64,000 bases of DNA from an uncultured Faecalibacterium sp. (GTDB taxonomy: Bacteria > Bacillota > Clostridia > Oscillospirales > Ruminococcaceae), in NCBI GenBank assembly GCA_934503275.1, contig CAKSVD010000004.1, positions 1-64,000 on the forward strand, in the 5' to 3' direction. Both the position numbers and the translations under genes were made by a program. Below, in pieces: positions 50,419-58,656 of this stretch (positions are counted from its first letter, which is position 1; each line of letters starts with the position of its first letter). The notes under the pieces were generated by a model, which worked only from the letters and a program-made list of their open reading frames with translations, searched no databases and was not told where the DNA came from.

Positions 50419-52962
50419 TTACTCCGTATCCAGCGCACTGGTGTCGGTGGGGATGACCGGCTGGGTGGGCGCAGCATCGTCTGTGTTCTCGGCAGGGGCA
50501 GCAGCCTGCGGTGCCGCATGGGAATAGGTGCAGGTATCGGGCAGGTCATCGGCACGGTAGTAGCCCACGGCAGTGCTCGGGCAGCCTGCACCGGCCAGAA
50601 GGCCGCTCTGGGTGCAGTAGCGGCGCTCCACCACGCCTGCGGAGGCGGGGAATGCCTTATAGGGCAAGTCTGCCTGTGCCTGCTCCATCAGTGCCTTCCA
50701 CGCGGTCACACAGGTGCGGGTCTTGGCCTGCTGCTTGGACAGAGTCTTGGTCATATCGTAAGGTGCATCGTAGCCCCACCACACAGCGGTGACATAGTAG
50801 GGCGTGCCGCCCACGAACCACAGATCCTTTTCGTCGCTGGCAGTACCGGTCTTACCAAAGGCCTCCATGCCGTTGGAGTTGGGGTAGCGGCCGCTGGCAG
50901 TACCTACGCTGGAGAACAGAACGTTCTTCAGCAGGCGGTTCATGACATAAGCGGTATCCGGGGTCAGTGCCTGATAGCTGGTGGCGTTGTTTTCCAGATA
51001 GATGTTGCCGTCCCGGTCCAGCACACGGGTGTACAGGTGCGGGGTGGTGTACTCGCCATCATAGAAAATCTGGAAGGCTGCGGCCAGCGCCATAGGGGTA
51101 ACGCCCTTGGTCTGGCTGCCCATGACCATCTGCGCCAGACCCACATCGTTGGTGGGGTCCAGCGTATTCAGTTGTAAAGTGTTGTAGACGAAGTTGAAGA
51201 TATTGCTTGCGCCCACAAGGTCGCCCACGCGGATCGCGATGGTGTTCAGCGAGCGGGCAAGGCCGTTCCACAGCGGGATATCGCTGCCGTCGCCGTAGTT
51301 GCCGCCGTAGTTGCGCGGCCAGCTGCGCCATGCGTTGGGGTAAGCGCGAAGCTGCTTGTCGGAGAGCCCCATCAGGCCGTTCTTGCGGCAGTAGTCCTCG
51401 TCCCGGATGATCATATCCTGCTTCTGGTACAGGGGGGAGTTGTTGAGCATGGTGGACCAGTTGACCAGACCGTACTCGATGCCCAGCGCGTAGGCGCCGA
51501 TGGGCTTGATGGTAGAACCGGTCTGCCGCTCCACGCTGTAGGCGCGGTTCAGGGAAAGGCTCTTGGTCTTTTCGCCCAAGCCGCCCGCAATGGCCAGCAC
51601 GTTGCCGTCATAATCCAGCGTGACCATGGCAGCCTGCGTGCGCACGTTGCGGTAGTAGTAGACAGTGCCGTCCTCGCCGGTACGGGTCTTGGGGGTGCCG
51701 TCCTCGTTGAACACCTGCACATCATCGTCCGAGATGGAGGTGACCTCCTCCTCATGCCAGCCCGCCGGGAAGTAGGCATCGTCGGTGTTCAGCATCAGGT
51801 TTTCCATCTGGGACTGCAGCTTGGTGTTGACAGTCGCCTCGATGGTAAAGCCGCCGGTGTAGAGCAGCTTCTGTGCCTCAGACTCGCTGATGCCCTCCTT
51901 GGCCATGATGTCCTGCACGACCTCGTTGAACAGGGCATCGGTGAAGTAGGAGGTGACGGTGCTGGGCTTTTTGCCGCTGTCCTCTTCGGCCAGCACAAGG
52001 GGTTGTGCAGCGCCGTTGCGGTAGTCCTCCTCGCTGATCACGCCCTGCTGCCACATATTGTACATAATGAAGTTGCGGCGGTTGATCAGGTTTTCGGGGT
52101 TTGTATAGGGGTTATAGTTGGTGGGGTTTTTGGTAATGGAGGCAATGGTGGCGCACTCCCACAGGCTCAGCTGGCTGACATCCTTGTTGAAGTACTCGTT
52201 GGCCGCCGTCTGCACGCCCTGAATGGTGCCGGTAAAGCTGATGGTGTTCAGGTACGCCTCCAGAATGGTCTCTTTGGAGTAACTGCGGCTCAGGCAGAGG
52301 GCGCGGTAGATCTCACGCACCTTGCGCAGTGCACCATCGATGCCGCTGGCGCTGTTGTCATCGGTCAGATTCTTGATGAGCTGCTGCTCCAGCGTGGATG
52401 CGCCCTGCTTGGAACTGTAGATGGGCAGCAGATACTCGTTGATCATTGCGCCGATGGTGCGTTTGAAGTTGACGCCGGGTTCTGAGTAGAAGTCCTTATC
52501 CTCGGTGCAGATGAAGGCATACTGCAAATTGGAGGGGATCTGCTCAAGGTCTGCCCAAACACGGTGGCTGTTGGAGGAGCGCAGGGTGGCATACTCCACC
52601 TGTGCGCCGGTATCCGGGTCGGTGGCCACCACCATACTGGACTGGCTCAGCTGGATGTTGTCCAAGTCCAGCAGGTCGCCGTCGTTGGCAGTAGCCTGCA
52701 CCACATAGAACACCATGCCCACGGCCACCACGCTGCCCAGCATGATGCCAAGGCAGAGCACCGTAGCGATGGTGCGGCCGATAAACCGCAGAAGGGGGTG
52801 CTTGCTCTTTTCCCTCGGCGGCTTGGGGCTTTTGGGTGCTTTGGGTGCGCGGGTACGGTTTTCCGCTGCAGGGCGTGCCTCGCGGCGGCTCTGTGAAACA
52901 TTGACCTTACGTCCCACCGGGCGGGCAGGCTGCTCCTCGCCGCTCCGATGGATCTTTCTCAT
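50419..52962 (-). CDS. ponA: Class A penicillin-binding protein (transglycosylase/transpeptidase)
   Basis: 847 residues from ATG 52962. Basic, Pro/Lys-rich cytosolic tail (~1-55), one membrane helix (~60-82), GT51 glycosyltransferase domain (EDKDFYSEPGVNFKRTIGA; QGASTLEQQLIKNLT), then transpeptidase domain with TGSTIKP (SxxK), SLN and GKTGTASD (KTG). The C-terminal tail is Ala/Pro/Thr-rich. It polymerises and crosslinks peptidoglycan. The start is uncertain: GGAGG lies 24 nt upstream of ATG 52962 and an upstream GTG at 53025 has no ribosome site. A terminator/promoter hairpin follows. Confidence 0.94.
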   Translation of the reverse strand: MRKIHRSGEEQPARPVGRKVNVSQSRREARPAAENRTRAPKAPKSPKPPREKSKHPLLRFIGRTIATVLCLGIMLGSVVAVGMVFYVVQATANDGDLLDLDNIQLSQSSMVVATDPDTGAQVEYATLRSSNSHRVWADLEQIPSNLQYAFICTEDKDFYSEPGVNFKRTIGAMINEYLLPIYSSKQGASTLEQQLIKNLTDDNSASGIDGALRKVREIYRALCLSRSYSKETILEAYLNTISFTGTIQGVQTAANEYFNKDVSQLSLWECATIASITKNPTNYNPYTNPENLINRRNFIMYNMWQQGVISEEDYRNGAAQPLVLAEEDSGKKPSTVTSYFTDALFNEVVQDIMAKEGISESEAQKLLYTGGFTIEATVNTKLQSQMENLMLNTDDAYFPAGWHEEEVTSISDDDVQVFNEDGTPKTRTGEDGTVYYYRNVRTQAAMVTLDYDGNVLAIAGGLGEKTKSLSLNRAYSVERQTGSTIKPIGAYALGIEYGLVNWSTMLNNSPLYQKQDMIIRDEDYCRKNGLMGLSDKQLRAYPNAWRSWPRNYGGNYGDGSDIPLWNGLARSLNTIAIRVGDLVGASNIFNFVYNTLQLNTLDPTNDVGLAQMVMGSQTKGVTPMALAAAFQIFYDGEYTTPHLYTRVLDRDGNIYLENNATSYQALTPDTAYVMNRLLKNVLFSSVGTASGRYPNSNGMEAFGKTGTASDEKDLWFVGGTPYYVTAVWWGYDAPYDMTKTLSKQQAKTRTCVTAWKALMEQAQADLPYKAFPASAGVVERRYCTQSGLLAGAGCPSTAVGYYRADDLPDTCTYSHAAPQAAAPAENTDDAAPTQPVIPTDTSALDTE

Positions 52963-53076
52963 CTCATTGTTGGAGATAGGGATCGCCTCCTGACATTTCA
53001 AGACTGTTGCCGGGCATTGCTGCACCGGGCTTTATCCACATCGTTTGTGACACGAAATTTCAAACTGCAATACCAT

Positions 53077-53105
53077 ATTATAGCACGCGCGCCCCAGCCG
53101 GGCAA
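53077..53105 (-). promoter_or_regulatory. Promoter of the PBP gene
   Basis: Minus strand TTGCCC (53100-53105) and perfect TATAAT (53077-53082), 17-bp spacer. Confidence 0.6.
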
Positions 53106-53239
53106 GAACCAATCTTTGCGCGCTGAGCAGATATAAATAGTATAACACACTCTGTTGTGGAAAGTACAGTGCCCGTGTGTGAAAATTGTCTGCCATCCGC
53201 TAAAACGGGGCATACTTACGGGAGAAGGGAGTGTTTTTT

Positions 53240-53614
53240 ATGCGCAAGCTGTCTGTCTGCCTGTTCTACGGGCTTTGCGTATTCACCATTGTATTCAGTC
53301 TGTTCTGGATGGCGCTGCCAAAGCTGCCGCTGTCCCAAAGCCCCGCCGGGTCCGAGACTGATCCCGCCTCTCCCCTGAGCCTTGCCGCGCAAGCCGTGCC
53401 TCAAACGGATGCTGCCCGCTACTGTCTGCGGGACAGCGGCGGGCGGGTGGCGGTATACACCTGCCGCGCCGACGGCACACCGGGCACCCTGATCCGCGTG
53501 ACCGGCATCTACACCAATCTTCTGCCGGAAAACGATGCTTTGCGCATCAAGCGCGGGCTCGTGGTCAACAGCCCCCGGGAACTCGACCTGCTGCTGGAGG
53601 ATCTGGGGGAGTAA
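53240..53614 (+). CDS. Membrane-anchored protein with BofC-like C-terminal domain
   Basis: 124 residues. N-terminal membrane helix (MRKLSVCLFYGLCVFTIVFSLFWMAL), a Pro/Ser/Ala linker, then a small extracytoplasmic domain (YCLRDSGGRVAVYTC... IYTNLLPENDALRIKRGLVVNSPRELDLLLEDL) with the pattern of the BofC C-terminal domain family seen in many Firmicutes. BofC acts in spore-formers, but short relatives are common elsewhere with unknown roles. ATG 53240 has GGAGAAGGGAG 9 bp upstream; the GTG at 53231 abuts it. It is divergent from the PBP gene. Confidence 0.65.
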   Translation: MRKLSVCLFYGLCVFTIVFSLFWMALPKLPLSQSPAGSETDPASPLSLAAQAVPQTDAARYCLRDSGGRVAVYTCRADGTPGTLIRVTGIYTNLLPENDALRIKRGLVVNSPRELDLLLEDLGE

Positions 53615-53630
53615 ATGCCCAGCAGGGCTA

Positions 53631-53735
53631 ACGATTTTCAATGGTCTCCGCTTGCGCTCTGTCCATATTCAGCGGAAAATATATTTTTAATTTCTGGATA
53701 GCGGAGCGTCTGCGGACGCTCCGCTATCCCATTTT
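53631..53735 (+). repeat. Two-hairpin element, copy B
   Basis: Begins ACGATTTTCA, then CTCCGCTT...AGCGGAAA arms, an AT-rich spacer, then a perfect 15-bp stem (GGATAGCGGAGCGTC, 53696-53710; TGCG loop; complement 53715-53729), then ATTTTC. Related to copy A at 31512-31617, with different but still pairing outer stem bases. Confidence 0.7.
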
Positions 53736-53796
53736 CACGAGGGGAATTGCAAAGATATACGGCAGCGCCTACTGCATATTCCTGCGTGAAAACGCA

Positions 53797-53828
53797 AAAT
53801 AAGCCAGACCCGCAGGCCCGGCTTATTT
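53797..53828 (-). terminator. Terminator of the long Na+/phosphate symporter gene
   Basis: AAATAAGCC and GGCTTATTT arms; on the minus strand followed by TTGCGTTTT. Confidence 0.7.
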
Positions 53829-53844
53829 AAAAACAAAAAATATT

Positions 53845-55623
53845 TTATGCTTCCATTTCTTCCAGCGGCACAAGGTATTCCTTGCGGCACTGCTCGTATT
53901 CCAGCATATAGTCCTTGCTGGGGCTATGGTGCATAATGTTTTTCAGGGTGTGGGAGTCGTAGTCATCGCCGGCCTCCATGCCCACCATGCGCACCGCAAT
54001 GTTGGAGCAGTGGTCGGAGATACGCTCGGCGTTGTTCAGCACATCCAGGAACACCACGCCGGTGTCGATGGAGCAGATGCCGTCCTTCAGGCGGCGGATG
54101 TGCTGGTCGCGCAGGCGCTCCACCATCACATCAATGATCTCCTCCAGCGGCTCCACCTGTGCAGCCTTCTGGGTATCATCGTTTTCAAAGGCCTCGTCCG
54201 TCAGCGCCAGAATGCGCTCCAGTGCGTCATCCAGCAGCTGCAACTCCTTTTGGGCGCTCTCGCTGAAGCTGGCTTCCTTGTCGTGCAGTTCCTCGGCCTT
54301 TTCCATGATATTCACAGCATAGTCGCCGATGCGCTCGAACTCGGTGACAAAGTTCAGCAGTTCGGTCACCGCATGGCTCTCGTCATCGCCCAGTTCCTGA
54401 TCGGTCAGCTTGATCAGGTAGTTGCTGATCTCCACCTCCATGCGGTCGATCAGGTTCTCGCGCACCTTGATGGCGCTCACGGTCTCCTCGTCCATTTTCA
54501 AAAGCAGCGGCGCGGCCAGACCCACGTTGCGGGCGGCGCGGCGGGACATTTTGATCACTGCATTCTTTGCCTGCTGCAAGGCCACAGCCGGGCTCTTGTA
54601 CAGACGCTCGTCCAGCACCGGCATACTCAATTCCTGTGCTTCCTCCACGCTGCTGGGCACTGTGAGCATCGCCAAGCGGCTCAGCACTCCGCTGCAAGGC
54701 AGGAACAGCAGCATGGCACACACGCTGGACATGGTATGGATGTTTGCAATGGAGCTCTTGTTCATCACATCGCCCCACATGGGAATGCCGATGGTGAACT
54801 GCACCGCATAGATCAGCGCCAGCAGGATAACACTGCCGATAACGTTGAAATACAGGTGGATAAGCGCTGCCCGCTTACCATCCTTGGAGGAACCGCCGAT
54901 GGTGAGCAGCGGGGTGAACGCCGTACCGATATGCGCGCCCAGAATGATGGGGATGGCAGAGCTGAAGGTGACAAGTCCCGTGCTGGACAGTGCCTGCAGA
55001 ATACCCACCGAGGCGGAGGAGGACTGGATGATCACGGTGACCACCACGCCCACCAGAACACCCAGAATAGGGTTGGTCATGGTGACGAACAGATTCTGAA
55101 AGACGGCGCTCTCCCGCAGGGGTGCCACACCGGTATCCATCAGGCTCATGCCGGTAAACAGGATACCGAAGCCCAGCATGATCTGGCCGATATTCTTCTT
55201 TTTGGCATTGCGCAGGAACACATAAAAAATGCAGCCAATAAACGCCACCACGGGGGCAAAGGTCTTGGGCTGGATCAGGGTCAGCCACAGGCTGTCGCCT
55301 GAGATATCCGCCATGCGGATCAACTGACCTGTTACCGTAGTACCAATATTTGCACCCATGATCACGCCTACCGACTGCGTCAGTGTCATGATACCGGAGT
55401 TGACCAGACCGACGCAAATAACCACCGTACCAGCCGACGACTGGATGACGCCGGTGATCAGTGTGCCAAAGATCACGCCTTTAATGGTGGAGGAGGTAAG
55501 CTTTTGCAATACGCCCTGCATCTTGCCGCCTGCCAGCTTTTCCAATCCGGCGCCCATGATGGACATGCCGTACAGGAACAGCGCAACGCCGCCCAGCAGA
55601 GAGGTAATGTGTGTGATATCCAT
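53845..55623 (-). CDS. Na+/phosphate cotransporter with C-terminal PhoU domain
   Basis: 592 residues. N-terminal NptA-type membrane domain (~1-320) with two related repeats, including GANIGTTVTGQLIRM and GAHIGTAFTPLLT, then a cytosolic helical PhoU-like region (~350-580) rich in EERIGDYAVNIME and NAERISDHCSNIA motifs. It imports phosphate with sodium; the PhoU part may gate or regulate it. The start is set by AGGAG before ATG 55623; the longer frame is ignored. A shorter paralogue without PhoU lies at 56945-57943. Confidence 0.92.
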   Translation of the reverse strand: MDITHITSLLGGVALFLYGMSIMGAGLEKLAGGKMQGVLQKLTSSTIKGVIFGTLITGVIQSSAGTVVICVGLVNSGIMTLTQSVGVIMGANIGTTVTGQLIRMADISGDSLWLTLIQPKTFAPVVAFIGCIFYVFLRNAKKKNIGQIMLGFGILFTGMSLMDTGVAPLRESAVFQNLFVTMTNPILGVLVGVVVTVIIQSSSASVGILQALSSTGLVTFSSAIPIILGAHIGTAFTPLLTIGGSSKDGKRAALIHLYFNVIGSVILLALIYAVQFTIGIPMWGDVMNKSSIANIHTMSSVCAMLLFLPCSGVLSRLAMLTVPSSVEEAQELSMPVLDERLYKSPAVALQQAKNAVIKMSRRAARNVGLAAPLLLKMDEETVSAIKVRENLIDRMEVEISNYLIKLTDQELGDDESHAVTELLNFVTEFERIGDYAVNIMEKAEELHDKEASFSESAQKELQLLDDALERILALTDEAFENDDTQKAAQVEPLEEIIDVMVERLRDQHIRRLKDGICSIDTGVVFLDVLNNAERISDHCSNIAVRMVGMEAGDDYDSHTLKNIMHHSPSKDYMLEYEQCRKEYLVPLEEMEA

Positions 55624-55728
55624 AACGATACTCCTAATATGAAACTTCCCTTTTAATCCTTTACAGCACACAGCCGCCGGAGCCCTGCACGCGCAACGCC
55701 CGCCCTGTTCCGGAAGCCGCTTATTTTT

Positions 55729-55758
55729 ATTATACCATCAAGGGGGGCGTCTCAACAA
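55729..55758 (-). promoter_or_regulatory. Promoter of the long Na+/phosphate symporter gene
   Basis: Minus strand TTGTTG (55753-55758) and perfect TATAAT (55729-55734), 18-bp spacer. The flanking 55759-55886 contains no other recognisable feature. Confidence 0.55.
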
Positions 55759-55886
55759 GGTTTATTTTACAGGAAAGTTACTTTTTTCACACATTCCGCA
55801 ACATATTTCCGGTCGGCAAACAAAAAGCTTTCCGTTATTTTACATACATTTTACATTCAGTTCTTCCGGATGCGGTATGCCGCCGC

Positions 55887-56003
55887 TTACCCGGCCAACT
55901 CCTCCATGGCCTCCCGCACCGTATCGGCCGAAAACAGGAACACACCACTGCCAGTGTATACCTCCACATGACTGCCCACATAACGCAACTCAAAATCCTT
56001 CAT
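55887..56003 (-). CDS. 38-residue small protein
   Basis: MKDFELRYVGSHVEVYTG followed by SGVFLFSADTVREAMEELAG. It looks like a small folded beta-beta-alpha unit: two short strands and an amphipathic C-terminal helix. AGGAGGG stands 9 bp before the ATG, which is the main support. No family is recognised. It lies between the long phosphate symporter gene and the sortase gene, all on the minus strand, with a terminator between it and the sortase. Confidence 0.55.
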   Translation of the reverse strand: MKDFELRYVGSHVEVYTGSGVFLFSADTVREAMEELAG

Positions 56004-56144
56004 GGTGTTTCCCTCCTGTGTATCTGTTTTGTACCCGGAGCTTCTCCGGTGAACACAGTATCGCACATTAAGGATACTATAAAAAGGACTTTTAAATGTT
56101 TTTGCAGAATTTTTGCGCAAAAATCGGACGATGCTCCCGTGAAA

Positions 56145-56180
56145 AAGCGGCTCAGAAACGCCCACAGGCGTTTCTGAGCC
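56145..56180 (-). terminator. Terminator of the sortase gene
   Basis: Perfect 14-bp inverted arms GGCTCAGAAACGCC and complement (56149-56162, 56167-56180); on the minus strand followed by GCTTTTTC. Confidence 0.9.
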
Positions 56181-56225
56181 ACAAATTATAATAGTATTTT
56201 CCAAATCGTCCCGCTGCGCAAAGCG

Positions 56226-56882
56226 TTATTCTGCCGCGTCCGTCACACGGACGGGGTAGCCCGTCCGCACACAGCGCACCGCATAGCGGGCGTTGCCGCT
56301 GGAGGTGCAGGTGAACAGGGTCAGATCCCAGCTGTCCGTCTCGGTGGCGGTGGTCATCTCCTCGATCTGGGTGGGGTGCAAAGTCTCCACGCTCTCTACC
56401 TCGTAACTCCAGCGCAGACCGTCCGCATCCGTAAAGTAGGCCGGGCTGCCGATCGCCAGCCACTTGATGGGGCTGAAATGCTTTGCGTAGTTGTGGCCGC
56501 AGAGCACCAGATCATCGGCATAGGTGGTGCCGCTGTACCGCCCGGGAGCGACTTTTAGCCCGGCGTAACTCCACTGCGCCATCACCGGCAGTTCCAGCCC
56601 TGCCGCCGGGATGGAAAGCACCCCGATGTAGTCATGCCCCTCCACCTCTACGGTAGTCATCTCCTGCGCCGGGTCCAGCACCGGCTGCGGGGCTGCGGTC
56701 TCGTTTTCCTGCCGGTGCTCCGTAATGGTCTTTTGCATGGTCTGCTCCAACTCGCCCAATACTTCCTGCGAGACCTTTTCTGCCCGGGCGGCATCCCACC
56801 GATTGTAGCCAAGCAGCCCGGCAGCGCTTAAGACCAGCACCGCACCCAGCACCATGCACAGCCTGCCGATTTTCCGTTTCAT
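56226..56882 (-). CDS. Sortase family transpeptidase
   Basis: 218 residues. N-terminal membrane helix at ~7-26, a helical linker, and a sortase barrel with catalytic His130 (LCGHNYAKHF), Cys192 (LTLFTCTSSG) and Arg199 (NARYAV). Sortases attach cell wall-sorted proteins or build pili. The GHN-type histidine motif recalls class B, but the short spacing between His and Cys is closer to class D/E; the class is not settled. No LPXTG-like substrate gene is present nearby. Its promoter overlaps the end of the neighbouring phosphate symporter gene. Confidence 0.88.
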   Translation of the reverse strand: MKRKIGRLCMVLGAVLVLSAAGLLGYNRWDAARAEKVSQEVLGELEQTMQKTITEHRQENETAAPQPVLDPAQEMTTVEVEGHDYIGVLSIPAAGLELPVMAQWSYAGLKVAPGRYSGTTYADDLVLCGHNYAKHFSPIKWLAIGSPAYFTDADGLRWSYEVESVETLHPTQIEEMTTATETDSWDLTLFTCTSSGNARYAVRCVRTGYPVRVTDAAE

Positions 56883-56921
56883 TGCATTCCATCCTTTATA
56901 TAGAATAGTATCGTTTGCTTC

Positions 56922-56950
56922 AGTATACCATTCCCCGCTCCGGTTTACAA
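56922..56950 (-). promoter_or_regulatory. Promoter of the sortase gene
   Basis: Minus strand TTGTAA (56945-56950) and TATACT (56922-56927), 17-bp spacer. The -35 hexamer includes the stop codon of the upstream symporter gene. Confidence 0.65.
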
Positions 56951-57943
56951 CCGTTCCTTCGGGCGATTTTTATCGGGCAGCAGCGCGCAGACCAGCCGCA
57001 CCATCTGCCCGGTCAGGGGCAGCCATACCAGCGCACACAGTACGTTGAACAGGGTATGCGCGTTGGCGATCTGTCGGGCGATCACAGCGCATTCCGCCCC
57101 CGTGGGCGAGCACAGCCGCACCAGCGCCGCAAACGGCTGCAAGAGTGCGCAGCACACTGCCGCGCCGCTCAGGTTAAAAATGGCGTGGGCTGCCGCCACC
57201 CGCTTGGCGTCTCTTCCCTGCCCGATGGCGGCAAGCACCGCCGTGATGGTGGTGCCGATGTTATCCCCCAGCAGAATGGGAATGGCCGCCGCCAACCCCA
57301 GCAGGCTGTGTACGCCGTCTGCCCCGGGCTGCGCCGCCATGCTTTGCAGCAGCGCCACCGTGGCAGAACTGCTCTGCACTGTCAGGGTCATGCAGACGCC
57401 CGCCAGCAGCCCATGCAGGGGGCTTTGCTGCACCCGGGCAAGTTCCAGCCGGAGCAGCGGGCTTTGCAGCAGCGGCTCCATAGCGCTGCGCATCACGGTA
57501 ACGCCCTCGAACAGAAGCCCAAAGCCGAACACCGCCTCGCCCACGCAGCGGCCCCGCCAGCCCTTACAGGCCAGACAGAGCAGCACCCCACAAAACAACA
57601 GCAGATACCGCCAGCTTTCCACCCGGAACGCCAGCAGCTGCGCCGTGACCGTTGTGCCGATGTTTGCCCCGAACACCACCGGCACCGCCTGCCGCAGCTG
57701 CAACAGCCCCGCCGCCAGAAAGGCAATGACCATGACCGTGACCGCCGAGCTGCTTTGCAGCACCGCCGTTACCGCCGCACCTGTCAGCAGCCCTGCCGCC
57801 GGGTTTGCGGTGCACCGCGCCAGCAAGCTGCGCAGCCGTCTGCCCGCCCCCTGCTGCACTGCCCGGCACAGGCTGTCCGTCCCGTACAAAAACAGCGCCA
57901 AGCCGCCGAATACCTGCAGCAGCACCTGTAATTCCTGCTCCAT
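56945..57943 (-). CDS. Na+/phosphate cotransporter, short form
   Basis: 332 residues, membrane domain only. The two NptA repeats include GANIGTTVTAQLL and GDNIGTTITAVLAAIG; QSSSAVTVMV and QSSSATVALL are the paired family motifs. Lacks the PhoU region of the paralogue at 53845-55623. Start at 57943 has GGAGGG upstream. GC-rich even for the window. Possibly a second phosphate (or other anion) importer with different regulation. Confidence 0.88.
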   Translation of the reverse strand: MEQELQVLLQVFGGLALFLYGTDSLCRAVQQGAGRRLRSLLARCTANPAAGLLTGAAVTAVLQSSSAVTVMVIAFLAAGLLQLRQAVPVVFGANIGTTVTAQLLAFRVESWRYLLLFCGVLLCLACKGWRGRCVGEAVFGFGLLFEGVTVMRSAMEPLLQSPLLRLELARVQQSPLHGLLAGVCMTLTVQSSSATVALLQSMAAQPGADGVHSLLGLAAAIPILLGDNIGTTITAVLAAIGQGRDAKRVAAAHAIFNLSGAAVCCALLQPFAALVRLCSPTGAECAVIARQIANAHTLFNVLCALVWLPLTGQMVRLVCALLPDKNRPKERL

Positions 57944-58055
57944 CCGCACCCTCCGTTTCTGCCTGTCCTTTATTTCTATGCAGCAGGTTCCGGTTTCTGG
58001 CTTGACAAAGTCCACAATTTTTTTGTGAATTTTTGTTTAATATTTCCCTATTCCC

Positions 58056-58084
58056 TTGCAATCCGGCAGCAAAAGGAATATGCT
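58056..58084 (+). promoter_or_regulatory. Promoter of the marR-ABC operon
   Basis: TTGCAA at 58056-58061 and TATGCT at 58079-58084, 17-bp spacer. Transcription would start near 58091, directly before the palindrome. Confidence 0.6.
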
Positions 58085-58095
58085 TATCAAGCGTT

Positions 58096-58119
58096 AATAC
58101 TTAACAGCTGTTAAGTATT
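58096..58119. promoter_or_regulatory. MarR operator (24-bp perfect palindrome)
   Basis: Each 12-bp half reads AATACTTAACAG and its exact complement. It lies between the predicted transcription start and the ribosome binding site of the marR gene, a classical autorepression position. Confidence 0.75.
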
Positions 58120-58146
58120 TAAAAATGCAAACGAGGAGGAACTGTT

Positions 58147-58656
58147 GTGTCCGAGCCAAGCACCCCCAGCTTTCAGGGGATGTGCCACTATATCGGGCAG
58201 CTGAGCAAGGCATCCAAGGCCGGGATGCGGGCGGCGCTGGCCGATTGCCCCAAATGCCACTTCAATATGCTGGAAGGCCTGCTGCATTCCATCAACTGCC
58301 ACGGAAAGGACGGCGCCATTTATGTCTCCGACCTTGCCCGGGAGATCCGTCAGCCGCTGCCGGCGGTCTCGCGCGGGCTGCGGTTGATGGAGCAGGACGG
58401 CACCGTGGTGCGGGAGCCAGACCCCGCCGACCGCCGCAAAACGCTGGTGCGCATCACCCCCAAGGGGTATGAACTGTGCCGCCAGTGTGAGCAGGCTCTG
58501 CGCAACTACTTTGCCAGCGTGCTGGCACGGCTGGAGCCGGAGCAGGTAGCCCAGATGGACGCGCTGCGCGGCGCGCTGATGGATGCCATTCTTGCGGAAA
58601 ATGCCGCGCGCAACATTGACCCGAAGGGAGAAACGAACCATGACAAAGATCTTTAA
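58147..58656 (+). CDS. MarR family regulator
   Basis: 169 residues. Winged helix with YVSDLAREIRQPLPAVSRGLRLMEQDG as recognition region and DPADRRKTLVRITPKG as wing; long helices at both ends for dimerisation. GTG start at 58147 after GAGGAGGA. Cys27-type and other cysteines (CPKCHF, SINCHG) in the N-terminal half might sense redox or thiol-reactive compounds; this is only inferred. It probably represses its own operon with the ABC exporter, whose first ATG overlaps its 3' end by 17 bp. Confidence 0.92.
   Translation: MSEPSTPSFQGMCHYIGQLSKASKAGMRAALADCPKCHFNMLEGLLHSINCHGKDGAIYVSDLAREIRQPLPAVSRGLRLMEQDGTVVREPDPADRRKTLVRITPKGYELCRQCEQALRNYFASVLARLEPEQVAQMDALRGALMDAILAENAARNIDPKGETNHDKDL

Noticed and set aside
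47235..50456. Open frame of 1073 codons antisense to lysC, thrB, hom and pheB
   Set aside because: It covers four well-identified genes on the other strand and shows no recognisable protein motif.
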